Positions 19,579-27,930 of a stretch of 64,000 nucleotides of DNA are shown here, piece after piece. The notes below the pieces were generated by a model that did not search any database, was not told the origin of the DNA, and saw nothing but the letters and a program-made list of their open reading frames with translations. Numbering within the stretch: position 1 is the first letter of the stretch; each line of letters opens with the position of its first letter. The translations under genes were made by a program, and so were the position numbers. The DNA lies in NCBI GenBank assembly GCA_918262735.1, contig CAKJYJ010000002.1:80008-144007 (forward strand), given 5' to 3'. The DNA is from Clostridiales bacterium (GTDB lineage: Bacteria > Bacillota > Clostridia > Christensenellales > UBA1242).

Positions 19579-20004
19579 ATGATTAGGGTTTTGGCAAGTG
19601 GATATTTTGATCCAATTCATGTTGGACATATTGAGTATCTTAAAATGGCGAGAGAATTAGGGGATTATTTAATTGTTGCTGTTAATACAAATGAAAGCAC
19701 AATAAGAAAGAAAGGATATTTTTTTATGGATCAAAAAGATCGGATAGAAATATTAAAATCCTTAAGATTTGTTGATGAAGTAATATCTGTTATTGACCAT
19801 GATGATACCGTTGCAGAAACAATAAATGCTGTACAACCAGACATTTTTGCCAAAGGTGGGGATCGACATGTTGGTAATCTACCCCAAAAAGAAATAGATG
19901 TATGCACAAAGAATAATATAAAAATAATAACTGGGTTAGGGAAAAAAATTGAATCTAGTTCTGGTCTGATAAATAGACTCAACGAATTAAACAAAAAAAA
20001 ATGA
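19579..20004 (+). CDS. Cytidylyltransferase-like nucleotidyltransferase
   Basis: This 141-aa nucleotidyltransferase of the HxGH superfamily has the active site GYFDPIHVGHIEYL at residues 8-21. The C-terminal ESSSGLINRL corresponds to the ISST-like motif of the TagD/HldE-C/archaeal FAD synthetase group, and FAKGGDRHVGNLPQKE matches RfaE domain II. It would activate a sugar phosphate, glycerol phosphate or similar with CTP or ATP, which fits the nearby glycosyltransferases. GGGAG precedes the ATG. The exact substrate is undetermined. Confidence 0.85.
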   Translation: MIRVLASGYFDPIHVGHIEYLKMARELGDYLIVAVNTNESTIRKKGYFFMDQKDRIEILKSLRFVDEVISVIDHDDTVAETINAVQPDIFAKGGDRHVGNLPQKEIDVCTKNNIKIITGLGKKIESSSGLINRLNELNKKK

Positions 20005-20025
20005 AGTCGGGTGACTTCATTTTTT
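19995..20025 (+). terminator. Rho-independent terminator
   Basis: AAAATGAAGTC-GGGT-GACTTCATTTTTT directly over the end of the cytidylyltransferase gene. Confidence 0.88.
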
Positions 20026-20027
20026 AC

Positions 20028-20104
20028 TGGTTGCGGGGGCTGGATTTGAACCTGCGACCTTCGGGTTATGAGCCCGACGAGCTTCCGAGCTGCTCTACCC
20101 CGCG
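20028..20104 (-). tRNA. tRNA-fMet (CAT), initiator
   Basis: The minus strand folds into a 77-nt cloverleaf beginning CGCGGGGTAGAGCAG and ending with an encoded CCA. The anticodon loop is CTCATAA (CAT). Two features identify the initiator: the C1-A72 mismatch at the top of the acceptor stem, and three consecutive G-C pairs (GGG/CCC) in the anticodon stem. Confidence 0.95.
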
Positions 20105-20229
20105 ATATTTATTGACGGGTATATTATAGAGCATTATTTTATTTATGTCAATACTATTTCGTATAATTTATTGGCTTAAATGGTATTTTTATGTTCTTTT
20201 TATAATTTAAATGGCGGTGATTAGAGAAG

Positions 20230-21048
20230 TTATTTCTGGCGATTTAAGTATTCCTCAAAATCATCGATTATTTTTTTCAGTCTTTCATCCAAATAATTTT
20301 TTGCGGTTGTTTGAATGTTTGTTGGCACACCATAAAATGCTCCTGCCATTGCCCCAGTAATTGCTCCCATGGTGTCGGTGTCGCCACCCCAACCGATAAC
20401 TTTTTTTATTGCATCTTCATATGAGTTTGATATTAAAAAAGCAAATATGCATTGAGGAACGGTTTCCTGACAAGAGCCCTCATATTTATAATTTTCAAAT
20501 AGGTCGTCTTCGGTGTAGTTCATTGGGTAGTAGTTTTCTTCAACATACTTTTTTATTTCGTCTTTTGTTGTGCCGTTTAATGCAAGCCATTCAACAACAG
20601 CCGTTGCCTCTGCACCCTTTAAGCCTTCTGGGTGGTTGTGGGTGATTTCGGTAACAACCCTAGAAAGAGCCTTAACCTCATTTAAGTTTTTTGCGAAATA
20701 TGGAACTGCAGAAATTCTCATGGCGCTACCATTACCAAAAGAGTTATAGGGTTCTCTACTATCTGTTATTAACCATCTATAAAACATACTGCCATATCCA
20801 GCAGTTCGAAGATACTCCTTGCCAATGTTTTTTATGTTATCAATTAATTGGTCTTTTAAATTAGAATAATTTCCATCACAATCTAAAAGCGTTTTTGTAA
20901 TTATTAAAGTTAAAATTGAATCATCTGTGAACCTGTCATACCTGTTAAAAAGAGGAAAGTCCTTCATTTTTTGGCCAATAAATTCATAGTATGAGCCAGC
21001 AATATCCCCAGAAACAGCACCAATTACACCATTATTAATCATATACAT
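20230..21048 (-). CDS. ADP-ribosylglycohydrolase (ARH/DraG family)
   Basis: This 272-aa hydrolase of the DraG/ARH family removes ADP-ribose from proteins or small molecules using two Mg ions. The Mg-binding motifs are GAVSGDIAGSYYE at the start, FTDDSILTL near residue 41 and GWGGDTDTMGAITGAMAGA near residue 220. All metal-binding acids appear present. AAAGGAG precedes the ATG. A 65-codon gene lies nine bases upstream on the same strand and may be co-transcribed. No ADP-ribosyltransferase is visible in the window. Confidence 0.92.
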   Translation of the reverse strand: MYMINNGVIGAVSGDIAGSYYEFIGQKMKDFPLFNRYDRFTDDSILTLIITKTLLDCDGNYSNLKDQLIDNIKNIGKEYLRTAGYGSMFYRWLITDSREPYNSFGNGSAMRISAVPYFAKNLNEVKALSRVVTEITHNHPEGLKGAEATAVVEWLALNGTTKDEIKKYVEENYYPMNYTEDDLFENYKYEGSCQETVPQCIFAFLISNSYEDAIKKVIGWGGDTDTMGAITGAMAGAFYGVPTNIQTTAKNYLDERLKKIIDDFEEYLNRQK

Positions 21049-21057
21049 AAACTCCTT

Positions 21058-21255
21058 TTACCAATCTTGTTTTTTTAATGTGTGAGATTTGACATCGTCG
21101 TAGAATGCAAAATAGTTATCTTTGAATTGTTGTTTAGATGTTTTGAAGCAATTGATAAGTTCGTCAAGTTCTTCTAGTGTGTAGTCGCTCAACTTAAAAT
21201 CCTCATCATATTGTTCAATTATTTTTATCCAACTTTCTCTTTCCGTTTTTTTCAT
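21058..21255 (-). CDS. Small conserved-looking hypothetical protein, 65 aa
   Basis: This short, charged, helical protein (SDYTLEELDELINCFKTSK) has no signal or membrane segment and I do not recognise it. It ends nine bases before the ADP-ribosylglycohydrolase ATG, so the pair probably forms an operon. No good ribosome site is seen before its own ATG. The tryptophan-bearing, amphipathic composition looks like a real protein rather than a chance ORF. Confidence 0.6.
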   Translation of the reverse strand: MKKTERESWIKIIEQYDEDFKLSDYTLEELDELINCFKTSKQQFKDNYFAFYDDVKSHTLKKQDW

Positions 21256-21331
21256 ATTAACATTATATAATAAACAGATTATTTAAGCAACCTATGGCAC
21301 ATATTTTTATTGTTTAGCATTATATTAATAT

Positions 21332-22231
21332 ATGAAAAAATTTATATATAGTGGTGTTGGAACTGCACTTATAACTCCATTTAGTAATTGCAGAATTGAT
21401 TGTCATGCGTTTGAATTACTCTTAAAAAAACAGTTAGATGCAGGGGTAGATGCGGTTATAGTTTTAGGAACAACGGGCGAAGCATCAACCATATCTGCAC
21501 ACGAGAGGATGATAATAACCAAGCTTACGCTGGGAATGTGTAAGGGTAAGGCAAAGGTTATTGTTGGGTGCGGTGCAAACAACACACAAGAGGCAATTGT
21601 TAAATATAACGATGCGGAAGATCTTGGTGCGGATGGTGCATTGATTGTTACACCGTATTATAACAAATGCACACAAAACGGGTTAATTGAGCACTATAGG
21701 GCAATTTCAGGTTCTGGCACTCTCCCAATAATTATATATAATGTTCCCTCAAGAACAGGAGTTAATATTTTGCCGGAAACCGTTGAGGTTTTATCTCACG
21801 AGAAAAATATATATGGAATAAAAGAAGCAAGCGGGAATATTCCACAAATAATGGAAATATTCAGGCTAACAAGTAACAATTTTTCAGTTTTTTCTGGTGA
21901 CGATGTTTTGAACAATGTGATTATACAAATGGGCGGGGCGGGAACGATTTCTGTGCTTTCGAACATTGTTCCTAAACTGTGCAAAAAGATGTATGAGTTA
22001 AATATCAAAAAACAGTATGAAAAGTCAAACAGTATTCAATTAAGACTATTGCCACTTATTCACTCGCTTTTTGCTGAGGTCAATCCAATTCCAATTAAGG
22101 CAGGGCTTAGTTATCTAGGGCTTTGTAAAAACGAATTAAGGTTACCGCTCACAACTATTCAAAACGATAACTTTGAAAAACTAAAAAAAGAGATTGACTT
22201 AATTTGGGGCAAAGAGAATGATTGTGTGTAA
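21332..22231 (+). CDS. dapA: 4-hydroxy-tetrahydrodipicolinate synthase
   Basis: DapA condenses pyruvate and aspartate semialdehyde, the first step committed to lysine, diaminopimelate and dipicolinate. The 299-aa length is normal. Motifs present are VLGTTGEASTIS (GTTGE), YNVPSRTG with the catalytic Tyr, and GIKEASGN with the Schiff-base Lys. AGVDAVIVLG marks the TIM barrel. Its last 14 bases overlap lysC, so the two are translationally coupled. In a spore former this pair can also feed dipicolinate. I found no lysine riboswitch in the 76-base upstream gap. Confidence 0.95.
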   Translation: MKKFIYSGVGTALITPFSNCRIDCHAFELLLKKQLDAGVDAVIVLGTTGEASTISAHERMIITKLTLGMCKGKAKVIVGCGANNTQEAIVKYNDAEDLGADGALIVTPYYNKCTQNGLIEHYRAISGSGTLPIIIYNVPSRTGVNILPETVEVLSHEKNIYGIKEASGNIPQIMEIFRLTSNNFSVFSGDDVLNNVIIQMGGAGTISVLSNIVPKLCKKMYELNIKKQYEKSNSIQLRLLPLIHSLFAEVNPIPIKAGLSYLGLCKNELRLPLTTIQNDNFEKLKKEIDLIWGKENDCV

Positions 22232-23456
22232 GTTTGGCGGAACCAGTGTTGCAGGGCCGGAAAGTGCATTATTAATTAAAAAGATTATAAATTCTAATCC
22301 CAACCGAAAAATAATTGTTGTTTCGGCATTAGGCAAAAGCGATGATTACCGTTATAAAGTAACAGACAAATTATTTGAGTTATATGGTAATTATTCAAAT
22401 GGAGAAGATTACTCGGACTGCATTAATGACGTTTTTACAAGATATGAAAAAATGTCAGAATATTTGGGAGTAAAGATTAATTGGAATGTGCAAAAGCAAC
22501 AATTAATTCGGGATTTGCTGGAAAAAAGAGTTACAAGGGCATATGTTGTATCTAGAGGGGAATATTATTCCGCACTTTTATATTCAAAATATCTTGGTGG
22601 GCAATTTTTAGATGCAACCGATTATATTTATTTTAATAAAAACGGTAAATTAAATATTAATAGAACAATAAAAATGCTAAAAACATTGGACAAGGAAAAG
22701 TTGTATGTTATTGGTGGATTCTATGGGGCATTTGCGAACAAAGAGGTTTGTGTGTTTGATAGGGGTGGTTCTGATATAACTGGGGCGGTAATGGCAAAGG
22801 GTCTGAACGCAGAAATTTATGAAAACTATACAGATGTTTGTGGGGTTTATGATAAAAACCCAAATGTGTTTGTTGGCGCAAAAAACTTACCAATACTTAG
22901 TTACAAAACCACAATCCAAATGGCAGAGGCGGGGAATGAGGTTATACATAAAGATGCACTACTAATTTTGAAAAACACGCAAACAATTCTTTTAATAAAA
23001 GACACCAGTAATTATATGAAATTAGGAACGGTGGTTTTGGATAATGGTGTTGTTTCAGATGATTTGTATATTTGTACAATGAAGACTGTTTGTTTAATAA
23101 CAAAGAATGTAACCAATGAACTACTTACACGCATTGGTCATTGGGGTGACATTAAAAATATATATACTACCAAAAATTGTTACTATGTTATTGTAAATAA
23201 TTGCGTTAAATCGCCAAACTGTTTGCGTGAGTGTTGTGGGAATAAAGTGGACTACGTTTATGTAATAAAACTGTTTTCTAATATAAAAATTAGTAAAAAT
23301 AATCTAAAATTAGCAAAAAAAATAGCAAAAATGGTGAAAAATTATGCATTTTTTTGTAAATTTTGCGCAATTGATAACAATGTAACAATTATTTGTGATG
23401 GAAAATATTATGGCGTTGTGTTAAAAATAATTAACCGTTGTTTACAAAAAAAATAA
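22218..23456 (+). CDS. lysC: Aspartate kinase
   Basis: Aspartokinase phosphorylates aspartate and opens the Asp-family pathway. The 412-aa protein starts MIVCKFGGTSVAGPES (kinase signature KFGGTSV). It also has SRGEYYSALLYSKYLGG and DRGGSDITGAVMAKGLNAE with YTDVCGVYDKNP (substrate and ATP loops). The C-terminal ACT region (about residues 280-412) is present but poorly conserved and Lys/Asn-rich, so allosteric control by lysine may be altered. The start overlaps dapA by 14 bases. Confidence 0.93.
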   Translation: MIVCKFGGTSVAGPESALLIKKIINSNPNRKIIVVSALGKSDDYRYKVTDKLFELYGNYSNGEDYSDCINDVFTRYEKMSEYLGVKINWNVQKQQLIRDLLEKRVTRAYVVSRGEYYSALLYSKYLGGQFLDATDYIYFNKNGKLNINRTIKMLKTLDKEKLYVIGGFYGAFANKEVCVFDRGGSDITGAVMAKGLNAEIYENYTDVCGVYDKNPNVFVGAKNLPILSYKTTIQMAEAGNEVIHKDALLILKNTQTILLIKDTSNYMKLGTVVLDNGVVSDDLYICTMKTVCLITKNVTNELLTRIGHWGDIKNIYTTKNCYYVIVNNCVKSPNCLRECCGNKVDYVYVIKLFSNIKISKNNLKLAKKIAKMVKNYAFFCKFCAIDNNVTIICDGKYYGVVLKIINRCLQKK

Positions 23457-23490
23457 AATATGATAAACTTATGGCAATTGGGGGATTAAT

Positions 23491-24372
23491 ATGAAAAATC
23501 TACTTGTTGTTTATAATGAATCAATTCCTAGTGATGAATTCAAATCAAAAAACACACACTTGCTTGACCTTGCAAGGCATTATAATTATGATGTGACACT
23601 AAAGAGTAATACGGAGCTTTACACATACCTAAACACAAATGCAGTTAAAACCTTTTATGGAAATCTTAATTATGACTGTTGCTTGTTCTTTGACCAAGAT
23701 GCATACCTTGCAAAAAATTTGGAAATGCTTGGCATGAGAGTCATTAATAGTCCACGTGCCCTTTTAATGTGTGAGAATAAGGCAAATATGTATCAAGAAC
23801 TTGTTGCAAATCATATTTCTGTTCCAAGAACATTTATTCTTCCAGAACAAAAAATATATAATCAAGCCGGTATAAAAAACTTTATTGATGAGGCAGTTAA
23901 CCAGCTTGGGCTTCCACTTATTATTAAAGAGTGGTATGGTGGTTCCGGAACTGGTGTTTATTTAGTAAAGACGAAACCTGATGTTTATGCGGTTATTGAT
24001 AAGTTTAAGGGCAAAAGAATTCTGCTTCAAGAATTTATTTCGGAAGCATCTGGAAACGACCTGAGACTTTTTGTTGTTAAAGGGAAGGTTGTTGCATCAC
24101 TTCGCCGTCAGTCAGCCGATGGAAACTTTAGATCAAATGTTGGTCTTGGTGGTAAGTTAACACCATATATTCCAACAATTGTTGAAAACAAACTTGCAAT
24201 AGATGCAACAAAGGCGATGGGCTGTGATTTTGCCGTTGTTGATATGTTAAAGGGCGTAACGGGTTCGCTTGTCTGCGAGGTTAACAGCACCGCAAACATT
24301 AATAATTTTATTGAATGTACTGGCGTTGACATAGCTGATATTTTAATTAAAGAGTGCATTAAGAAAAAGTAA
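23491..24372 (+). CDS. RimK-type ATP-grasp ligase
   Basis: This 293-aa ATP-grasp enzyme would join a carboxylate to an amine via an acyl phosphate. PLIIKEWYGGSGTGVYLV is the glycine-rich ATP loop near residue 150, LLQEFISEASGNDLRLFVV follows, and the Mg ligands lie in LVCEVNSTANINNF. It resembles RimK/LysX-like alpha-L-glutamate ligases. It sits 34 bases after lysC on the same strand, so a link to amino-acid or cell-wall peptide metabolism is possible but not shown. The preferred substrate is unknown. Confidence 0.82.
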   Translation: MKNLLVVYNESIPSDEFKSKNTHLLDLARHYNYDVTLKSNTELYTYLNTNAVKTFYGNLNYDCCLFFDQDAYLAKNLEMLGMRVINSPRALLMCENKANMYQELVANHISVPRTFILPEQKIYNQAGIKNFIDEAVNQLGLPLIIKEWYGGSGTGVYLVKTKPDVYAVIDKFKGKRILLQEFISEASGNDLRLFVVKGKVVASLRRQSADGNFRSNVGLGGKLTPYIPTIVENKLAIDATKAMGCDFAVVDMLKGVTGSLVCEVNSTANINNFIECTGVDIADILIKECIKKK

Positions 24373-24384
24373 ATCTATTTACAA

Positions 24385-24423
24385 AAAAACACCTCAACCA
24401 ATTGTGGCTTTGGTGTTTTTTTA
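24385..24423 (+). terminator. Imperfect Rho-independent terminator
   Basis: AAAACACC and GGTGTTTT arms enclose an imperfect inner stem (ACCA-ATTG-TGG) with a T7 tail. It closes the dapA-lysC-ligase transcript and could act on both strands. Confidence 0.7.
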
Positions 24424-24439
24424 ATTAACAATAGTTTGA

Positions 24440-24760
24440 TTATTTTGATTTAGTTAATTTAATAAAAGAAACATCAACAACATTTTCAAAATCTTTCATT
24501 ATTTCGGTTTTTGTTGGAAAAAAAGGAAACGGCCTTTTATTTTTAACATATTCGGCAACAAGAGTCTTTGCAAGGGTTGTTAGTTCAGCCTTGCAGGCTT
24601 CTTTTGTTTTTGAAATGCAATTTCTATTTGTTATTCCGGGAACAAAACCATGAAATTCTGTTAGCCCATCTTCTTTTTTGTATATTATTACCAATGGCAT
24701 TTTTAGTTCATTTGTTTCGCTAAAAGCATCGGCCTTTCCTTCACACGTTATTCTTGGCAT
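24440..24760 (-). CDS. HicB-like small protein, possible
   Basis: This 106-aa protein opens MPLVIIYKKEDG, then a possible small-domain core FHGFVPGITNRNCISKTKEACKAE and a closing strand VVDVSFIKL. This pattern resembles the HicB-type RNase-H-like fold (strand, strand, helix, Pro-rich end). No hicA gene adjoins, so it would be an orphan. AAGGGG precedes the ATG. I rate the family match as weak; it may just be an uncharacterised cytosolic protein. Confidence 0.5.
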   Translation of the reverse strand: MPRITCEGKADAFSETNELKMPLVIIYKKEDGLTEFHGFVPGITNRNCISKTKEACKAELTTLAKTLVAEYVKNKRPFPFFPTKTEIMKDFENVVDVSFIKLTKSK

Positions 24761-24818
24761 AATTCACCCCTTTTTTATATTGTAAAACAAAAATAAAAAT
24801 AATCAAAGCATTTTTACA

Positions 24819-25319
24819 CTATTCTTCAATTCTGTAACCTAGAATATGTAACAATCTTAGTTTGACATAATTATATTGTGAAAGTTGTCGATTTTTCACA
24901 TCATTCGTGTTTGCGCAAACATATATACCTGTAGGGGTTCGAGATTCTATTTTTGTTATAATTAAACTATGGCCAAATGCGAAAGCATCACCAAATCTTA
25001 GTTGAATAACGTCCCCAACATCACATACTTCAAGTGGGCTGATGGTGGCATATGGGCCAACGCTTTTGTTATTTATCAGGAAGTTATATAGTGGTTCAAC
25101 ATTTGCCCAAGAAGTTGAAGTGTTTGCAGGGGAGATATAATACCAGCCATTATCTGTAAAATTCATTTTTGGGGCTCCGGCGTATATGCATTGAGAAATA
25201 TAGTTTGTGCAGTTCCCGCCACTTGTTGTGTAGTTAAAATATTCTGGGTTTCTTACAAGGGCATATTTAAGGGCATAATCAACCGCGGCATTTCGATTAT
25301 ATGTTCTATTTTTTAACAT
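24819..25319 (-). CDS. Amidase-domain protein (putative amidase_6 type)
   Basis: This 166-aa protein matches the putative amidase domain found in Clostridia and Bacilli. YNRNAAVDYALKYALVRNPEYF leads to GGNCTNYISQCIYAGAPKM, which holds the probable catalytic Cys. DNGWYY and the His in FGHSLIITKIE complete a Cys-His type site. These domains often act on peptidoglycan or spore material outside the cell, but this copy has no signal peptide in the predicted frame. No ribosome site is clear before ATG 25319. Confidence 0.8.
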   Translation of the reverse strand: MLKNRTYNRNAAVDYALKYALVRNPEYFNYTTSGGNCTNYISQCIYAGAPKMNFTDNGWYYISPANTSTSWANVEPLYNFLINNKSVGPYATISPLEVCDVGDVIQLRFGDAFAFGHSLIITKIESRTPTGIYVCANTNDVKNRQLSQYNYVKLRLLHILGYRIEE

Positions 25320-25394
25320 ATATTTTTATATGATAAAACGCTAATAATTTGTCAAAAAGGAAATAATATGGTAAAATAAAATAAGAAGGTGGTT

Positions 25395-26108
25395 ATGAAA
25401 GAAAAACATAGATATCACGTATGGGATTATGTAAACATTGTTGTTTTTTATTCTATTTTTATTCTGTTTTTAGTTGCAAGTGTAATGGGAATTATACAGG
25501 TATCAAAAGGACAAATTGAAGCAAAAGACCTGATATATAGAATATTATTAACACTTCTTATGTGTGTGCCATTCTTAGTTAAAAAAATATTTAGAATAAC
25601 ATTTTCAAGAGTTGTTTCAATCGTCTATTATTTATATATGTTTCTTGCCGGATTTTTGGGAGTTGTGCTAAGTTTTTATGTTAAGGTTGAGTGGTGGGAC
25701 ATATTAATTCATTTTTTAATGGGTTTAGCTGTGTCGGTACTATCAATATATGTTTTGAACTTAACCGTATACAAAAAGGACACATCAAAGCATAATCTCT
25801 TTTTCACATTCTTATTTATGCTTAGTTTCACAATGCTTGTGGGTGTTTTGTGGGAAATATTAGAGTTTACTGGTGATGCTATCTTTAACATGGGCTATCA
25901 AAGATATGTAACGTATGATGGAGAAGTGCTTATTGGTAGGGCTGTTCTAATAGACACAATGACGGATTTACTAATGGAACTTGGCGGAGCGGTAATGGGT
26001 ATTATATTCACAGTTGTTACCAAAGGAATTGATAAAAACTTTCTAAAAACTTTTAAGATTAAGAAGCTAAAACATTTAGAACCAGAAGTTGAAGACATTG
26101 AAGAATAA
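25395..26108 (+). CDS. Multi-span membrane protein (DUF2238/YjdF-like)
   Basis: An integral membrane protein of about 237 aa with six hydrophobic spans. The motifs WWDILIHFLMGLAVS, GVLWEILEFTGDAIF and DTMTDLLMELGGAVMG resemble the acidic/His pattern of the DUF2238 group, whose role is unknown. I chose ATG 25395 over the GTG at 25389 because AAGGTGG sits at the right distance. A shared bidirectional terminator separates it from the PH-domain gene. Confidence 0.7.
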   Translation: MKEKHRYHVWDYVNIVVFYSIFILFLVASVMGIIQVSKGQIEAKDLIYRILLTLLMCVPFLVKKIFRITFSRVVSIVYYLYMFLAGFLGVVLSFYVKVEWWDILIHFLMGLAVSVLSIYVLNLTVYKKDTSKHNLFFTFLFMLSFTMLVGVLWEILEFTGDAIFNMGYQRYVTYDGEVLIGRAVLIDTMTDLLMELGGAVMGIIFTVVTKGIDKNFLKTFKIKKLKHLEPEVEDIEE

Positions 26109-26134
26109 TAAATATAATCAAATAATTATAAACC

Positions 26135-26165
26135 AAAAATGCAAGGCACCGCCTTGCATTTTTAT
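26135..26165 (+). terminator. Bidirectional Rho-independent terminator
   Basis: AAAAATGCAAGGC-ACC-GCCTTGCATTTTT, a near-perfect 13-bp stem between convergent genes. Confidence 0.92.
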
Positions 26166-26177
26166 AACAATCCATTA

Positions 26178-26864
26178 TTATTCTTTTAGACCAGTTGAGT
26201 TTCTTGCACCACAAATAGGGCAGTTGTTAAGTTTTTTATCATAGCAAGAATCACAGTATTCGCAGACCACATTGTTTTCGTAGAATGTTTTATTCTTTGC
26301 TTCTTTTGTTGCCTGTTTTGCAATATCATCTAATTTTGAATAAACCATTTCGCAGTCATGAATATCAAAAAACACGGTTGCTGCTTTGTTTCCGGTTATG
26401 TATATGTCGCCAACCCTAAATAGTTTGTCCCAAAAGCTTCGTTTAATATTAATAGAGTTTAATTCTTCTAATTTAATTTCATCAATAATCCTGCCTGATT
26501 TGCCACTTTGGTTAATTATTCGTTCGTTTGTTATGTAGTATTTGTTGTATTTTAGTTCTGCAAGCCCCTTAAATAGTTGCCATAGAAAAATCCAAACAGG
26601 CATTAAGTGAAGGGCAAAAAAAGGAATAATAAAGAAAAAGGTTAATGGAGTTATGGCGCCCTGAGAGAATAACAGCACAATTATTCCAATATCAATTGCG
26701 CCCCATAAAAGAGCAACAGGGAAGAATGATGCACATTTTTGAAGGGCATATGAAATTCTTTTTGGTTTACTTTTCCAGAGTATCATTTCATTCTTACCCA
26801 AAGTTTTGTTAATATCTAAACACTCATCAGTTTTTGTTTTGAAATAGTTTTGATCAATTTTCAT
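26178..26864 (-). CDS. Bacterial PH-domain membrane protein with zinc ribbon
   Basis: This protein has two membrane spans (about residues 45-105). A bacterial PH (YdbT-like) domain follows (YYITNERIINQSGKSGRIIDEI, IKRSFWDKLFRVGDIYI). A C-terminal zinc ribbon carries two CxxC pairs (CEYCDSCYDKK, CPICGARN). Such proteins probably sense or organise the membrane; function is unknown. The ORF track begins at 26909, but ATG 26864 has GGAG upstream and is preferred. Confidence 0.8.
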   Translation of the reverse strand: MKIDQNYFKTKTDECLDINKTLGKNEMILWKSKPKRISYALQKCASFFPVALLWGAIDIGIIVLLFSQGAITPLTFFFIIPFFALHLMPVWIFLWQLFKGLAELKYNKYYITNERIINQSGKSGRIIDEIKLEELNSINIKRSFWDKLFRVGDIYITGNKAATVFFDIHDCEMVYSKLDDIAKQATKEAKNKTFYENNVVCEYCDSCYDKKLNNCPICGARNSTGLKE

Positions 26865-27005
26865 ATATAGCTCCATATATTCCTTGGTTATAAATAACCA
26901 GACAAACAACTATTTTAAGTATACACAATTTTGCCAACTTTTCAAAATGATTTACATGACTGCCCATACATTTTTACACCATACATAACATATTTATTAG
27001 AACAG

Positions 27006-27034
27006 TTGAATTTTTAATAACAGTATGGTATACT
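27006..27034 (+). promoter_or_regulatory. Promoter of the host tRNA-Arg locus
   Basis: TTGAAT, 17 bases, TATACT, 38 bases before the tRNA 5' half. It now transcribes the broken tRNA half and probably reads on into the complete tRNA-Arg at 27238. Confidence 0.65.
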
Positions 27035-27071
27035 AATCCACGATTTTGGGTAATTCAACACCCATAATTTT

Positions 27072-27111
<40 letters not shown>

Positions 27112-27192
27112 TATCGACTTGGACAAAATTAAAATCCCTAAACATCCCTAAAATACTGACAATTTGCAAGTAATCCAAACTCACACAAAACC

Positions 27193-27213
27193 AAAGTTCA
27201 CCAAAAGTTCACC
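27193..27213 (+). promoter_or_regulatory. Two direct AAAGTTCACC repeats, probable integrase arm sites
   Basis: AAAGTTCACC occurs at 27193-27202 and 27204-27213 near the left end, and again at 43386-43395 and 49609-49618 near the right ends. Short direct repeats shared by both arms are typical of tyrosine-integrase arm-binding sites. Their role here is inferred. Confidence 0.6.
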
Positions 27214-27237
27214 CAACCCAAACAAAAACCCTAATAT

Positions 27238-27314
<77 letters not shown>

Positions 27315-27324
27315 ATTTCTAAAG

Positions 27325-27358
27325 AAAAAAGACGCTATTTTACGGCGTCTTTTTCTGT
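27325..27358 (+). terminator. Terminator after tRNA-Arg; conserved at both element left ends
   Basis: AAAAAAGACGC-TATTTTAC-GGCGTCTTTTT. A near-identical copy, with the same flanks, follows the tRNA 3' half at 43590-43626. The opposite strand may serve the convergent kwaA-like gene. Confidence 0.85.
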
Positions 27359-27930
27359 GATATTCTTACTATATCTGAACGATTAGATTTTAATTTTATT
27401 ATTTTGTTAATATTCATATCAACATTTTTTGCAAAAATGTGGAGCGTTTTTTCTTGATTACCTTTCAATGACATACATTTACATTCGTAAATTCTATATT
27501 TTAAAATATTTAATGTGGGATTAATATAATACAAGTTTTCTCTTATATAAATAAATCCAAGTAGTAAATGTATCATACATATAAAAATACAATCAAATAG
27601 CAAATCTGTGTAAGGGACAGCAAAGGCTGTTAAAACCAACAAAGAAAAATGAGTAAAATATTGTTCCCCTGTATGATTTTTACATTCAACTATTTTGTAC
27701 TCTATTCCTAGTGAGTTTTCTTTAAATTTTAATGTTTTAATAGTTATTAAAACGGAAGCCAATATGCCTATGAAAGTTAATAGTGCAACAATTCCAAAGC
27801 AAATCCAAGATTTTAAACTCATTGTATAATCACTATTTACTAAATAATTTGGAATCATTCTTACCAAGAATATTATATTCATAAAACATACAGCCATTAA
27901 ATAATAAAAGATTTTTTCAATTATTTTCAT
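27340..27930 (-). CDS. KwaA-like four-span membrane protein
   Basis: This 196-aa protein has four hydrophobic spans (about 8-32, 40-65, 88-108, 110-130) and a basic cytosolic C-terminus. It overlaps the KwaB-like gene by ATGA. The Kiwa anti-phage system consists of a four-span KwaA and a DUF4868 KwaB at the membrane. Size, topology and pairing fit KwaA, but the sequence itself gives no sharp motif. The gene order (kwaB then kwaA) is opposite to the order I recall for canonical Kiwa. Confidence 0.55.
   Translation of the reverse strand: MKIIEKIFYYLMAVCFMNIIFLVRMIPNYLVNSDYTMSLKSWICFGIVALLTFIGILASVLITIKTLKFKENSLGIEYKIVECKNHTGEQYFTHFSLLVLTAFAVPYTDLLFDCIFICMIHLLLGFIYIRENLYYINPTLNILKYRIYECKCMSLKGNQEKTLHIFAKNVDMNINKIIKLKSNRSDIVRISQKKTP

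Noticed and set aside
21256-21331. Lysine riboswitch before dapA-lysC
   Set aside because: The gap is only 76 bases and has no multi-stem structure; too short for the roughly 180-nt lysine aptamer.
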